A stretch of 64,000 nucleotides of DNA, taken from Fundidesulfovibrio agrisoli (lineage in GTDB: Bacteria > Desulfobacterota > Desulfovibrionia > Desulfovibrionales > Desulfovibrionaceae). Both the position numbers and the translations under genes were made by a program. The notes beneath the pieces were generated by a model. The model was not told the DNA's origin. It worked only from the letters and a program-made list of their open reading frames with translations, and made no database searches. The stretch covers positions 22,561 through 86,560 of the forward strand of contig NZ_JAKZKX010000016.1 of NCBI RefSeq assembly GCF_022808715.1. The letters are read 5' to 3'. This document shows positions 15,212-23,971 of this stretch, piece after piece (position 1 is the stretch's first letter; every line of letters starts with the position of its first letter).

Positions 15212-16426
15212 TCAACCTTGCACGAGTTGGCCGGGCTTCTTTGTGGCTTGTTTTTTATGGGATTCCAGGGTGTCCAGGGCTTGTTTGAAGTGGTCGGGGG
15301 CGAGGTGGCTGTAGCGCTCGGTCATGGCGGTGGTTGAGTGTCCAAGCAAGCGTCCGACGGTGATAAGCGGAACGCCATTTTGTACAAGCCATGATGCGAA
15401 CGTGTGGCGAAGGGTGTGGAAGACAACCTTCTGACGGGAGTCCACGATCTCATCATTCAAACCAAGGTCGCTGACAACCTTGGTGAAGGTTTGGCTTATC
15501 TGTCCGACCTTTACGCCCGTTTCGGATGGAAACACCAGGGGGTTACCGTTTGCCGCAGGCTTTCGCTCTGAGAGCATGGCGCGCACAGCGTCGGTCATTG
15601 GAACTTGCCTAGTCTTGCCGCTCTTGGTGTCGCGCAGGGTCAAAACACCGCAATCAAAATCAACGTCCGGCCAGGCGAGGGAGAACACCTCCCCCGCGCG
15701 AAGTCCAGCATACAGGGAGAGTAGGGCCATGTCGTGGACGCCGAGGGAACGTTTCTTGAGTGCCGTCAAGAGCTGTTCGGCTTCCTCAGCTGTGAGAAAA
15801 CGGGTGCGGCGGTTGTCAGCTTTCGGCGCGGAGACTTTGGCGGCGGGGCTGGTTCCACTGAATAAGTCGTGGTCACGGGCGAAGTTGAACAGCTGACGGA
15901 TCACCGCCAGCACGTATGCTGCGCTCCTGGGGGCTCGCCCAGCATCTAGAACATTGCGCTTAATGCGCTCCAGGTGGATAGGGGCTACATCCTTGAGGGG
16001 CTTCGCGCCAATGACGGGAGAAATCCATAAGCGCCATACTTGCTCCTCTTTGGCGCACGTCCTAGCGGCCTTGTTCGTCTTGGTGAGTGGGTAGTAGCGC
16101 TCCCACGCCTGGGCGACAGTTACTCCAGCCCTTGCGGCCTCAATTTCCTCTTCTTGGCGTGCGGCTCTTGCCGCATCCGCCTCGGCGCGCTGTTCAGCCA
16201 GGGTGACAGCGCCCTTGCCGGTGCGCTTGGCCTCTTTGAGTTCCGCCAGTCGGGCCGATGCCTTGGCCTCGGTCATGCCCTCGGAAGCCCAGCCCAGCGC
16301 CTCTTCCTTGTCTTTTCCGTTCAGCTTGTACCTGATGAAGAAATACCGGTCAGGCTTCACGCCGTGCTTGCGGGTGGGGTGTTCGCGGTAACGTACTCCA
16401 GGGAATTTGCTTTTGATGTAGCCCAT
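15212..16426 (-). CDS. int: tyrosine-type site-specific integrase
   Basis: A 404-residue phage integrase. An N-terminal arm-binding domain (1-100, with YFFIRYKLNGKDKEEALGW) is followed by a SAM-like core-binding domain (about 100-200) and the catalytic domain. The catalytic residues are all present: Arg243 (AGLRAGEV), His337 and Arg340 (FHTLRHTF), His363 (LLGHST) and nucleophile Tyr372 (ERYSHL). It catalyses recombination between attP and the tRNA-Lys attB, and excision with the AlpA-like partner. The start at 16426 faces the attachment site 145 bases away, the normal layout for P4/P2-type elements. The enzyme looks intact, so the element could still move if both ends exist. Confidence 0.95.
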   Translation of the reverse strand: MGYIKSKFPGVRYREHPTRKHGVKPDRYFFIRYKLNGKDKEEALGWASEGMTEAKASARLAELKEAKRTGKGAVTLAEQRAEADAARAARQEEEIEAARAGVTVAQAWERYYPLTKTNKAARTCAKEEQVWRLWISPVIGAKPLKDVAPIHLERIKRNVLDAGRAPRSAAYVLAVIRQLFNFARDHDLFSGTSPAAKVSAPKADNRRTRFLTAEEAEQLLTALKKRSLGVHDMALLSLYAGLRAGEVFSLAWPDVDFDCGVLTLRDTKSGKTRQVPMTDAVRAMLSERKPAANGNPLVFPSETGVKVGQISQTFTKVVSDLGLNDEIVDSRQKVVFHTLRHTFASWLVQNGVPLITVGRLLGHSTTAMTERYSHLAPDHFKQALDTLESHKKQATKKPGQLVQG

Positions 16427-16477
16427 TGGCTTGCCCCGCTTTTGCCCCGCGTTTTCTTGTGAACATGGGTAAATTTT

Positions 16478-16558
16478 GGTGAAGGCGTGTGAAGATATTT
16501 ATTGCATAACAGCTTGTATGTCAACGGATTGTGTATGTGTGGGTGAAGGGAGGTGAAG
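16478..16558 (+). repeat. integrase arm-type direct repeats
   Basis: GGTGAAGGCGTGTGAAG (16478-16494) and GGTGAAGGGAGGTGAAG (16542-16558) match at 14 of 17 positions, 64 bases apart, and each contains two GTGAA units. They lie between the integrase start and the tRNA fragment, where arm-type integrase sites are expected. Confidence 0.55.
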
Positions 16559-16570
16559 CCTGGGCTAAAG

Positions 16571-16617
<47 letters not shown>

Positions 16618-16624
16618 AGTAAAA

Positions 16625-16667
16625 CAGGGGTTTAGGTGAACAGCCTAAGCCCCTGATTTCGTTTTTT
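16625..16667 (+). terminator. tRNA-Lys terminator
   Basis: CAGGGGTTTAGG and CCTAAGCCCCTG form a 12-bp stem with one G-U pair around TGAACAG, then ATTTCGTTTTTT. It starts eight bases after the CCA of the tRNA-Lys fragment and is most likely the original host terminator of that gene. Confidence 0.85.
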
Positions 16668-16787
16668 GGGTTATTATTCATTTCATCACGGGACGCTCCG
16701 CCATAGGCGGTGTCGAATCCTCCGTGCGTCCGCCGGTGCCCGCAAGTCTGGCGCTGTGCGGGGCAACAGCACCCACCCCCTCCCCGA

Positions 16788-17900
16788 TTACTCCAGCCCG
16801 CGCCGGAAGAACCACCCCGCCAGGGCCAACGTGGCCACGGCGATGACCGCCAGCGGCCATACCGCCTCCGCGGCCATGTCGAAAGGCATGCCCTTGAGCA
16901 TGACCCCGCGCACGACCGGCAGGAAGTGGCGCATGGGGTTGGCGTAGGCGGCCGCCTGCAGCACCTGGGGCATGGTCTCGAGGGGCGTGGCGAAGCCCGA
17001 GAGCAGGGTGGCCGGGATCATGAAGGTGAACGTGCCCAGGATTGCCTGCTGCTGGGTGTTGCACAGCGAGGAGATGAACAGGCCGAAGCCCACCACGGAG
17101 AAGAGATAGAGCGCCAGGCATACGGCCAGGGTCCAAAGCGAGCCCACGCACGGCACGCGGAACAGCAGGATGGCCGCGGCGACGATGAAAACGCTCTCCG
17201 CGCATCCCAGGATCATGGCCGGCAGGGTCTTGCCCGCCAGGATCTCCCACGGGGAGAGGGGCGAGACCAGCAACTGGTCGAAGGTGCCCAGCTCGCGTTC
17301 GCGGGCAACGGAGAGCGACGTGACCACCAGCCCCACCACCATGCTCAGCATGCCGATGAGGTTCGGCACCGTGAACCAGAGGTAATCCAGGTTCGGGTTG
17401 AACCAGTTGCGGGCCGCCAGGACCGTCCGCGCGCCCGGCTGCCCGGCCAGCCTGGCCAGGTCTTCGTTGTAGCGGGTCACGATGAGCTCCGAGTATCCCT
17501 CCACGATCTGGGCCGCGTTGCTGCGCCTGCCGTCGAGGATGAGCTGGGCGGTCGCCTGCCGTCCGGCGGCCACCCCGCGCGAGAAACCCTCGTCGATGAC
17601 CAGGACGGCCATGGCCCGGCTGCTCTCCAGGGCCGGGGCCACGTCCGCCTGGGCGTGCAGCGCGAAGACCCTGGTGAAGTAGGGCGAACCGGCGAAGCGC
17701 TGGGCCAGCTCCACCGCGTCCTTGCCGCCGTCCTTGTCCAGCACGGCCAGGTCGACGTTCTTCACCTCCAGCGTTGCCGCGAACGAGAACACGGCCAGCA
17801 GCAGCAGAGGCGGCAGGATGAGGGCCATGCGGCTCTTCCTGTCGCGCAGCACGGCCAGCAGCTCCTTGATTACAAGCGCGCGGATGCGTGGGCCGTTCAT
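16788..17900 (-). CDS. ybhR: ABC-2 type permease, YbhR-like
   Basis: A 370-residue inner-membrane subunit of an ABC-2 exporter. A first membrane helix (about 22-45) is followed by a large periplasmic loop (about 45-175, with KNVDLAVLDKDGGKDAVELA), then five helices, in which FSVVGFGLFISSLCNTQQQA carries the family signature. ATG 17900 overlaps the stop of the preceding permease gene (ATGA). It is the last gene of a cecR-ybhGFSR-type operon and pairs with the next permease to form the channel. In Escherichia coli this system exports drugs such as cephalosporins and chloramphenicol and has been linked to cation export. The substrate here is not known. Confidence 0.85.
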   Translation of the reverse strand: MNGPRIRALVIKELLAVLRDRKSRMALILPPLLLLAVFSFAATLEVKNVDLAVLDKDGGKDAVELAQRFAGSPYFTRVFALHAQADVAPALESSRAMAVLVIDEGFSRGVAAGRQATAQLILDGRRSNAAQIVEGYSELIVTRYNEDLARLAGQPGARTVLAARNWFNPNLDYLWFTVPNLIGMLSMVVGLVVTSLSVARERELGTFDQLLVSPLSPWEILAGKTLPAMILGCAESVFIVAAAILLFRVPCVGSLWTLAVCLALYLFSVVGFGLFISSLCNTQQQAILGTFTFMIPATLLSGFATPLETMPQVLQAAAYANPMRHFLPVVRGVMLKGMPFDMAAEAVWPLAVIAVATLALAGWFFRRGLE

Positions 17901-19024
17901 GCCAGGGTCCGGCGCGTGTTGCCGAGGGTGAGCGCGAGCGTGGCCGCGCAGATGACCGCCATGGCCGCCATGTTGGGCAGCAGGACCTCCCAGACGTCTC
18001 CGGCCAGGAAGAGGGTCTTCAGGCAGGAGACGTAGTACCGGGCCGCGATGCAGCGCGAGAGCAGCTCGATGGGGTAGGGCATGCTGGAGGGCTCGAACAC
18101 GTAGCCGGAGAGGAAATACGCGGGCAGAAACGCGGCCTGGATGGCGGTCTGGGAGGCCACGAACTGGTTGTTGGCCAGTGAGGAGATCAGCAGCCCGAGC
18201 CCCAGGGCCGACAGCATGAAGACCGACGACACGGTCACCAGGGCCGCCAGCGAACCCCGGAACGGCACGCCGAACACGGCCAGCGTGATGCCCAGGCAGA
18301 GAAACATGGCCGCCATGCCCAGCAGGAAATAGGGGACCAGCTTGCCCAGCAGCATTTCGAAGCGCCCCAGCGGAGTGGCCAGCATGGCCTCCATGGTGCC
18401 GCGCTCCCACTCCCGGGCAACCACCAGCGCCGTGAGCAGGGCACCGATCAGGGTCAGGTTGATGGCCATGCCCCCCGGCAGCAGGCTGTTCAGGCTCACC
18501 AGCTCCTGGTTGTACCAGGTGCGCGGCACCAGCCGCACGAGCCCCGTCTGGCCCGCCCGCCTCTCGTCGCCGCGCTGCGCGAGCCAGGTTTGCCAGACGC
18601 CCATGGCGTAGTTCTGCAGAAAGGTCGCCGTGTTGGGCACCGAGCCGTCGGCGATGACCTGGAAGGGAACCTCACCGTCCATGCGCGCCAGATCCCTGCT
18701 GAAGGTCTGGGGGATGACCACAAGCCCGGACAGCCTGCCCGAGACCATGTCGCCGGTGAACTCGCGGCGGTCGTTGCCCTGGGTGACCTTGAAATATTTC
18801 GTGGCCCGGAAGGCGGCGGCCAAGTCCTGTGCGTCGGGCGAGTGATCCTCCAGGGCCAGGCCTATGGAAATGCCTTCGATGTCCAGGTTGGTGGAGTAAC
18901 CGGAGAGCAGGGTCAGGAACACGGGCAGGATCAGGCCGATCAGGATGGACGACGGGTCCCGCATGATCTGCAGGGACTCCTTGACGATGACCGCCCAAAG
19001 CCGCCGCCAGGCCAGGGTGTTCAT
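17897..19024 (-). CDS. ybhS: ABC-2 type permease, YbhS-like
   Basis: A 375-residue membrane protein with the same plan as its neighbour: one N-terminal helix (about 26-46), a periplasmic domain to about 180, and five C-terminal helices. Signature stretches are EWERGTMEAMLATPL and LGLGLLISSLANNQ. It forms a heterodimer channel with the YbhR-like protein and is powered by the double ATPase encoded upstream. Both ends of the gene are 4-base ATGA overlaps, so expression is tightly coupled. Sequence similarity between the two permeases is low outside the signature segments, consistent with an old duplication. Confidence 0.88.
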   Translation of the reverse strand: MNTLAWRRLWAVIVKESLQIMRDPSSILIGLILPVFLTLLSGYSTNLDIEGISIGLALEDHSPDAQDLAAAFRATKYFKVTQGNDRREFTGDMVSGRLSGLVVIPQTFSRDLARMDGEVPFQVIADGSVPNTATFLQNYAMGVWQTWLAQRGDERRAGQTGLVRLVPRTWYNQELVSLNSLLPGGMAINLTLIGALLTALVVAREWERGTMEAMLATPLGRFEMLLGKLVPYFLLGMAAMFLCLGITLAVFGVPFRGSLAALVTVSSVFMLSALGLGLLISSLANNQFVASQTAIQAAFLPAYFLSGYVFEPSSMPYPIELLSRCIAARYYVSCLKTLFLAGDVWEVLLPNMAAMAVICAATLALTLGNTRRTLA

Positions 19025-20763
19025 GCCGCCGTCCTCGCATCCCGCTCCGGCCCGCTGCGCTCCACCAGGGCGATGAAGGCCTCCTCCAGGCTGGGGTCGG
19101 GCGCGCCGGGGCCGCGAGCCTCGTCCTTGAGCTCGTCGGGGGAGCCGATGGCGATGGTCCGGCCCCGGTAGACCAGGGCGATGCGGTCGCAGTACTCGGC
19201 CTCGTCCATGAAGTGGGTGGTTATCATGATGGTGACGCCGCGTTCGACCATGCCGTTGATGTGCGTCCAGAACTCGCGCCGGGTGATGGGGTCCACGCCG
19301 GAGGTCGGTTCGTCGAGGAACAGCACGGCGGGTTCGTGCATCACCGCGCAGGCCAGGGCCAGGCGCTGCTTGAACCCCAGGGGGAGCGTGTCGGCCGATT
19401 CGCCCAGGTGCGGCCCGAGCGCGAAGATGTCGACCATGCTCTGCATGGCCTGCCTGCGGCGCGCGCCGGTCAGGCCGTAGATGCCGGAGAAGAACTCCAG
19501 GTTCTGACGGGCCGACAGCGTGCCGTAGAGCGAGAACTTCTGCGACATGTACCCGATGCGCGCCCTGGCCGCGCCAGGGCACGCGGCCAGGGACAGGCCG
19601 TCCACCAGGGCTTGCCCTTCGCTCGGCCTGAGCAGCCCGCACATCATCTTGAACGTGGTGGACTTGCCAGCGCCGTTGGGGCCGAGCAGGCCGAATATCT
19701 CCCCCTGCCGGATGGCGAAGGTGATGCCGCTGGCCGCCGTGAACCCGCCGAAGCGCTTGGTCAAGCCCCTGGCCTCCACCACGGCTTCGGGGCCGGGCTG
19801 CTTGGGCGCCATGTTGCGCGCCAGCACCGACACGCCCCCGGGGCCTCCGCCCAGGATGTCCAGGAAGGCGTCCTCGAAGCGCGGCGCGACGGGGTCGAGC
19901 GTGGCCCGGGGCCCGGCGTCCAGCGCCTGGAGGTCGAGCCCGGATGAGCCGTCGGCCAACACGAAGCGCACGTTGCGCCCCTGGATGACGCCGTCGATCA
20001 CCCCCCGCAGCTCCAGCCCCCGGCGCAGGACCGCCCTGCGGCCGCCGCCGATGCCGCGCACCTGGAACACCCGGCCCCGCACCCGGCCCGTCAGCTCCGA
20101 AGGCTCGCCGGTGAAGAGCATCCGCCCCCGCGCGAAGAGCAGGACGTGGTCGCAGGCCTCGGCCTCGTCCAGGTAGGAGGTGCTCCAGAGCACCCCGATG
20201 CCCTGCGCCGCCAGGGCCTTGACCATGCGCCAGAGCTCGCGCCGCGAGATCGGGTCCACCCCGACGCTGGGCTCGTCCAGGAGCAGCAGCTCCGGCTTGC
20301 GGATCATGGCGCAGGCCAGCCCGAGCTTCTGCTTCATGCCGCCGGAGAGCCGCCCGGCCAGCCGCCCGGTGAACTGCTCCAGGCCGGTGAAGTCGAGCAG
20401 GCGGCGGAACGTCTCGGCCTCCTCGTCCGGGGGCAGGCCGCGCACCTCGGCGTAGAGCCGCAGGTTTTCGGCCACGCTCAGGTCCTCGTAGAGGCCGAAC
20501 TTCTGGGGCATGTAGCCGATGCGCGCGTGGATGGCGTCCGCCCGCGTGACGGGATCGAGGCCCAGCACGGTGAGGCCGCCCTGCGTGGGGTGCAGCAGGC
20601 CCGCCAGCAGCCGGATGAAGGTCGTCTTGCCCGCCCCGTCCGGGCCGACGAGCCCCGTGACCCGCCCGGCCGGGATGTCCGCCGTGATGCCGTCCAGCGC
20701 GGGCGGATCCTGACGGGCGAAGCGCATGCTCAGCCCTGTCGCCACGACAAGGGGGGGAGTCAT
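19021..20763 (-). CDS. ybhF: double ATP-binding ABC subunit, YbhF-like
   Basis: A 580-residue protein with two complete nucleotide-binding domains. Domain 1 (about 6-240) has Walker A GPDGAGKTT, signature LSGGMKQK and Walker B LLLLDEPSVGVD. Domain 2 (about 325-560) has GPNGAGKST, LPLGFKQRLALA in place of a canonical LSGGQ, and VLFLDEPTSGVD. The linker (240-325) is a less conserved Arg/Gly-rich region. This fused architecture is the one seen in YbhF/YhiH-type exporters. The changed signature in domain 2 suggests the two ATP sites are not equal. It drives the YbhS/YbhR channel and is encoded between the adaptor and permeases with ATGA overlaps on both sides. Confidence 0.9.
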   Translation of the reverse strand: MTPPLVVATGLSMRFARQDPPALDGITADIPAGRVTGLVGPDGAGKTTFIRLLAGLLHPTQGGLTVLGLDPVTRADAIHARIGYMPQKFGLYEDLSVAENLRLYAEVRGLPPDEEAETFRRLLDFTGLEQFTGRLAGRLSGGMKQKLGLACAMIRKPELLLLDEPSVGVDPISRRELWRMVKALAAQGIGVLWSTSYLDEAEACDHVLLFARGRMLFTGEPSELTGRVRGRVFQVRGIGGGRRAVLRRGLELRGVIDGVIQGRNVRFVLADGSSGLDLQALDAGPRATLDPVAPRFEDAFLDILGGGPGGVSVLARNMAPKQPGPEAVVEARGLTKRFGGFTAASGITFAIRQGEIFGLLGPNGAGKSTTFKMMCGLLRPSEGQALVDGLSLAACPGAARARIGYMSQKFSLYGTLSARQNLEFFSGIYGLTGARRRQAMQSMVDIFALGPHLGESADTLPLGFKQRLALACAVMHEPAVLFLDEPTSGVDPITRREFWTHINGMVERGVTIMITTHFMDEAEYCDRIALVYRGRTIAIGSPDELKDEARGPGAPDPSLEEAFIALVERSGPERDARTAA

Positions 20764-21761
20764 CGCTTCCGCCCGCCCGCGTCGCCCTCGGCGGGCCTGA
20801 CGGTGACGGGCATGCCCTGGCGCAGGCCGTCGTCGGGGTTCTCCACGATAACGCGCAGCCTGTAGACGAGGTCCGTCCGGAGCGCCTGGGTCTCAACGTT
20901 CTTGGGCGTGAACTCCGCCGTGGGGGAGATGAAGCCCACGCTGCCCGCGTAGGGCTTGTCCGGCCTGCTGTCGGTGAAAACCAGCATGGGCATGCCGGGG
21001 CGCACCCTGCCCAGGTCCGGCTCGGGAACGTAGGCCCGCACCCACACCGGCCTGTCCACGGCCACCACAAGCACCGTGGCCGCGCCAGCCACCACGGCCC
21101 CGGGCTCGCGCACCCGCGAGAGCACGCGCCCGTCCGAGGGGCACACGATCCTGGTGTCGGCGAGGTCCGTTTCGGCCGTCTCCACCGAGGCCTGGGCGGA
21201 GCGGTAGGACGCCTCGGCCGCGGCCACGTCCTCCGCGCGGTAGCCCGCGAGCTGCAGGTCCAGGGCCTTGCGCGCCTTCAGAAGCTGGGCGCGCAGGGCG
21301 TCGCGGCTGTAGGCGGCCGATTCGCTCTCCTCCACGGAGACGGCGGCGTCCTTGAGCAGGTCCTTGCGGCGGCGCGCCAGGCGGTCGGCGTTCTCCACCT
21401 GCGCCTGGAGCTGCGCCACCTCGGCCCTGGCCTGGGCGATGTCCTCGGCGCGGAAGCCCGCGCGGTACTTGTTCATGGAGGCCATGGCCGCGTCGCGCTC
21501 CGCCTTGGCCTTGGCCAAGGCGTCCTTGTAGGGTTGGGCGTCGAGTTCGGCCAACACGTCCCCGGCCCTGACCGTGTCGCCCTCGTCCACCAGGACCGTC
21601 GCGATCTTGCCGGGCACCCTGAACGCCAGGTCCACCTGCCGGATGTCCACGTTGCCGTAGAGCCTGAGGCCCTCGCCCTCGCGCCCGTTGCGGGCGGCCC
21701 AGAGCCAGACCAGGGCGCAGGCGATCAGCGCCGCCGCCAGCCAAAGGAATATGCGTTTCAT
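20760..21761 (-). CDS. ybhG: HlyD/YbhG-type membrane fusion protein
   Basis: A 333-residue periplasmic adaptor anchored by one N-terminal helix (about 4-22). After a first lipoyl half-motif (VPGKIATVLVDEGDTVRAGDVLAELDAQP) comes a long coiled-coil hairpin (about 80-200, ending at the second lipoyl half IVCPSDGRVLSRVREPGAVV). A beta-barrel domain follows to the end (RPGMPMLVFTDSRPDKPYAG). It links the inner-membrane ABC exporter to the outer envelope. Its closest functional model is YbhG of the ybhGFSR exporter; gene order and the adjacent CecR-type regulator support that. ATG 21761 overlaps the regulator stop codon. Confidence 0.88.
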   Translation of the reverse strand: MKRIFLWLAAALIACALVWLWAARNGREGEGLRLYGNVDIRQVDLAFRVPGKIATVLVDEGDTVRAGDVLAELDAQPYKDALAKAKAERDAAMASMNKYRAGFRAEDIAQARAEVAQLQAQVENADRLARRRKDLLKDAAVSVEESESAAYSRDALRAQLLKARKALDLQLAGYRAEDVAAAEASYRSAQASVETAETDLADTRIVCPSDGRVLSRVREPGAVVAGAATVLVVAVDRPVWVRAYVPEPDLGRVRPGMPMLVFTDSRPDKPYAGSVGFISPTAEFTPKNVETQALRTDLVYRLRVIVENPDDGLRQGMPVTVRPAEGDAGGRKR

Positions 21762-22423
21762 GCGTTGCCCCCGGAAGGCCCGGCCGCGAGGCCCTCGATC
21801 AGTGCCTCGGCCTGCCTGGTGCAGACGTGGACTATGGCCTGCACGTGCTCCTCCGGCAACCTGTCGCCGCCGACCAGGGCGAGCAGGCTGTGCATCCCCA
21901 CGCGGAAGATGAACATCTGGCCCATGATGGAGAGGGTGTGCAGTTGCAGCTCCAGCGAGTCGGCGGGCAGGCGCAGCAGCCGGCCAAGCAGGCACCGGAG
22001 CGTCCCATGCACCCGCAGCAGGAATTTTTCGTGGAGTATGTTGAAGCCGGCCGTGGGCGCTATCTGCTCCTGGAGCATGATCCGCGCGCACAAACGGGAT
22101 TCCTGGCTTTCCAGCATGGAGACGACCAACTCCCGGATCAGCTCCCGCAGGGCCAGGACGAGCCCGGCCCGCCCGGTGCCCGGAGCCTCGCAGGCCCGGT
22201 GCGCTCTCTCCAGGCAGGGGCCGAGCTCCTGCGTCTTCATGCTGACGATGTGCTCCAGGACAGCGTGGTAGAGCCCCTGCTTGCCCCCGAAATGGTACGG
22301 GATGGCCGCGAGGTTCACCCCGGCCTCCTGGGCCAGGGACCGCGTGGAGGTGGCCTCCATGCCGTGCAGGCCGAAGAGCTTGAGGCCCGCTTCGATGAGC
22401 CGCCCCTTCGTGTTGGTCTCCAT
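21758..22423 (-). CDS. cecR: CecR-type TetR regulator of the exporter
   Basis: A 221-residue TetR-family repressor. The HTH lies at about residues 10-55 (GRLIEAGLKLFGLHGMEATS, then LAQEAGVNLAAIPYHFGGKQGLY). The C-terminal domain has the DUF1956/CecR pattern (ESRLCARIMLQEQIAPTAGFN). Two starts are possible: ATG 22468 and ATG 22423. The second is chosen because the first falls inside a perfect 16-base palindrome that looks like the operator and has no ribosome site. It probably represses its own operon, including the ybhGFSR-like genes downstream, and is relieved by an exported compound. Confidence 0.85.
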   Translation of the reverse strand: METNTKGRLIEAGLKLFGLHGMEATSTRSLAQEAGVNLAAIPYHFGGKQGLYHAVLEHIVSMKTQELGPCLERAHRACEAPGTGRAGLVLALRELIRELVVSMLESQESRLCARIMLQEQIAPTAGFNILHEKFLLRVHGTLRCLLGRLLRLPADSLELQLHTLSIMGQMFIFRVGMHSLLALVGGDRLPEEHVQAIVHVCTRQAEALIEGLAAGPSGGNA

Positions 22424-22462
22424 GCGCGCCGCCTTGTCAGCGTGATTCCTGACGTTGTATTC

Positions 22463-22498
22463 ATTCATTCGAATGAATCAACGTGGAGGGTTTGTCAA
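22463..22498 (-). promoter_or_regulatory. promoter and TetR operator of the cecR-ybhGFSR operon
   Basis: A perfect TTGACA (-35) reads on the minus strand at 22498-22493. The perfect palindrome ATTCATTCGAATGAAT at 22463-22478 lies where the -10 should be. A repressor bound to the palindrome would block RNA polymerase, the classic TetR autoregulation layout. No better palindrome is seen nearby. Confidence 0.65.
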
Positions 22499-22550
22499 GG
22501 CGTCGGCGACGGATGCGCCCCTCGCGGGAGCGGCGGGCGCATTGTTTGGT

Positions 22551-23243
22551 TCAGAGCGCCCCGAGGCGTTTCAAGACCAGAAAGATCAGCGACGAGGCGC
22601 AGCCCAGGATGGTCGAGAGCGCCAGGGCGGTTTCGAACTCGCCTGTGGACACCGCGTTGTAGATTTCAAGCGACAGGGTGTTGGTGCGCCCCAGGATGTT
22701 GCCGCCGAGCATCATGGTGATGCCGACCTCCCCCAGGGAGCGGCCGAAGGCGAGGATGAGCCCGGCGGCCACCGTGCGCCGCACGTTGGGCAGCACCACC
22801 AGGAAGAAGGCCTGGAGCCTGGTCTTGCCCAGCACCAGGGCCGCCTCCACCGCGCGCTCAGGAAAGGAGCGGATGGCGGACTGCACCGGGCGCACGATCA
22901 GCGGCAGTCCGGCGATGAACGAGCCCAGCACCACCCCCCAGAAGGAGAAGACGATCTCCAGCCCGAAGCCGTGCAGCAGCCAGGAGCCGATCATGCTCTT
23001 GCGCCCCAACAGGAGAAGCAGGGCGAAACCGATGGCCACAGGCGGAAACACCAGGGGCAGCGTCACGGCCATCTCCACCAGGCCCCGCAGCGGGGCTTTG
23101 GGGCGCGCGAGGTATGCCCCGAGCCCGAGCCCCGCCGCCAGGTGCAGGGGGATGGTCAACAGCGCCGCCTTGGCGGTGAGCACCAGCGGGAACAGCACGC
23201 GCGGCTGCGCGAGCAGCTCCAGCAGGGCGGAAGGTCCGGTCAC
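22551..23243 (-). CDS. modB: molybdate ABC transporter permease
   Basis: A 230-residue inner-membrane permease with five hydrophobic helices and the binding-protein-dependent EAA-type loop (ERAVEAALVLGKTRLQAFFLVVLP), followed by GLILAFGRSLGEVGITMMLGG, typical of ModB. It forms the channel for molybdate (possibly tungstate) uptake with ModA and ModC. The GTG start overlaps the modA stop (GTGA). It is the last gene of an operon in the order modC-modA-modB, unlike the usual ABC order. Molybdenum supply is consistent with the nitrogenase remnant next to the operon and with formate dehydrogenases typical of sulfate reducers. Confidence 0.9.
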   Translation of the reverse strand: MTGPSALLELLAQPRVLFPLVLTAKAALLTIPLHLAAGLGLGAYLARPKAPLRGLVEMAVTLPLVFPPVAIGFALLLLLGRKSMIGSWLLHGFGLEIVFSFWGVVLGSFIAGLPLIVRPVQSAIRSFPERAVEAALVLGKTRLQAFFLVVLPNVRRTVAAGLILAFGRSLGEVGITMMLGGNILGRTNTLSLEIYNAVSTGEFETALALSTILGCASSLIFLVLKRLGAL

Positions 23244-23971
23244 AGCCCGTGCTTTTCCGCGATGGCCCTGGCTTCCGGCGTGGCCAGGAACTCGAGGTAG
23301 CGGGCCACGTCGCCCTTGGCGGCCGCCTCGGGCATGACCGCGCCGACGATGAGGATCGGGTCGTACAGGGCCTGATCCACCGGGGCGTATCCGCCGATCT
23401 TGTCGCCCGCGCCCATGGCGTCCGTGACGTTGACCAGCCCGGCCTGCACCTCGCCGCTCATCAGATAGGCCGTGACCTGGGGCACGGTGGCCACCTCGAT
23501 CAGCTTGGGTTTCACGGCCGCGAGCATGCCGGAGCGCTCCAGGAACTCCATCCCGGCCTTGCCGTAGATGGCGCTCTTGGCGTCGGGGATGGCGACCCGG
23601 TCGACAGCGGGTTTGGCGATGTCCGAGGGGGCCTTGACGGGCGCGCCCTTGGCCCAGGCCACCACCAGGCGGCCCTTGCCGACCGCCGCGTGCTTGAGCT
23701 CCCCGAGGCCCGGCACGGTCTGGAAGAAGGCCAGATCCCCGAAAATCACGTCGAAGCGCCCGCCCTCCTTGGCCTGGGCTGTAATCTGCCCCAGATGGCC
23801 GTAGCTCTCCTCGATCTTGATGCCCGTCTTGGCGCTGAAGGCCGTGTTGAGCTCCACAAGCAGGCGCTTATAGCCCGCGCCCGCACCGATGGTGACGGGT
23901 CCGGCGTGCGCCGCGCCCGAGGCGCAAACCGCCAGTATGAGCAGCGAGGCCGCGATGAAGCGGGGTCTCAT
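23240..23971 (-). CDS. modA: molybdate-binding periplasmic protein
   Basis: A 243-residue secreted protein with a clear signal peptide ([20 protein letters not shown], cleavage after AHA near residue 23). The mature part begins GPVTIGAGAGYKRLL and carries ModA-like segments: the ligand-binding Ser/Gly region near the start, DVIFGDLAFF, VAIPDAKSAIYGKAGME and GLVNVTDAM. GGAGG lies eight bases before ATG 23971. It captures molybdate or a related oxyanion in the periplasm and delivers it to ModB. The first Asn/Ser motif of standard ModA is modified (AGAGYKR), so ligand preference (molybdate, tungstate or another oxyanion) is not settled. Confidence 0.85.
   Translation of the reverse strand: MRPRFIAASLLILAVCASGAAHAGPVTIGAGAGYKRLLVELNTAFSAKTGIKIEESYGHLGQITAQAKEGGRFDVIFGDLAFFQTVPGLGELKHAAVGKGRLVVAWAKGAPVKAPSDIAKPAVDRVAIPDAKSAIYGKAGMEFLERSGMLAAVKPKLIEVATVPQVTAYLMSGEVQAGLVNVTDAMGAGDKIGGYAPVDQALYDPILIVGAVMPEAAAKGDVARYLEFLATPEARAIAEKHGL

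Noticed and set aside
15012..15337. Several short frames past the integrase, one with a CPCG...CPGC zinc-ribbon-like pattern (plus, from 15050)
   Set aside because: The pattern overlaps the integrase 3' end on the opposite strand and the Cys spacing fits no known ribbon; no ribosome site or codon bias.
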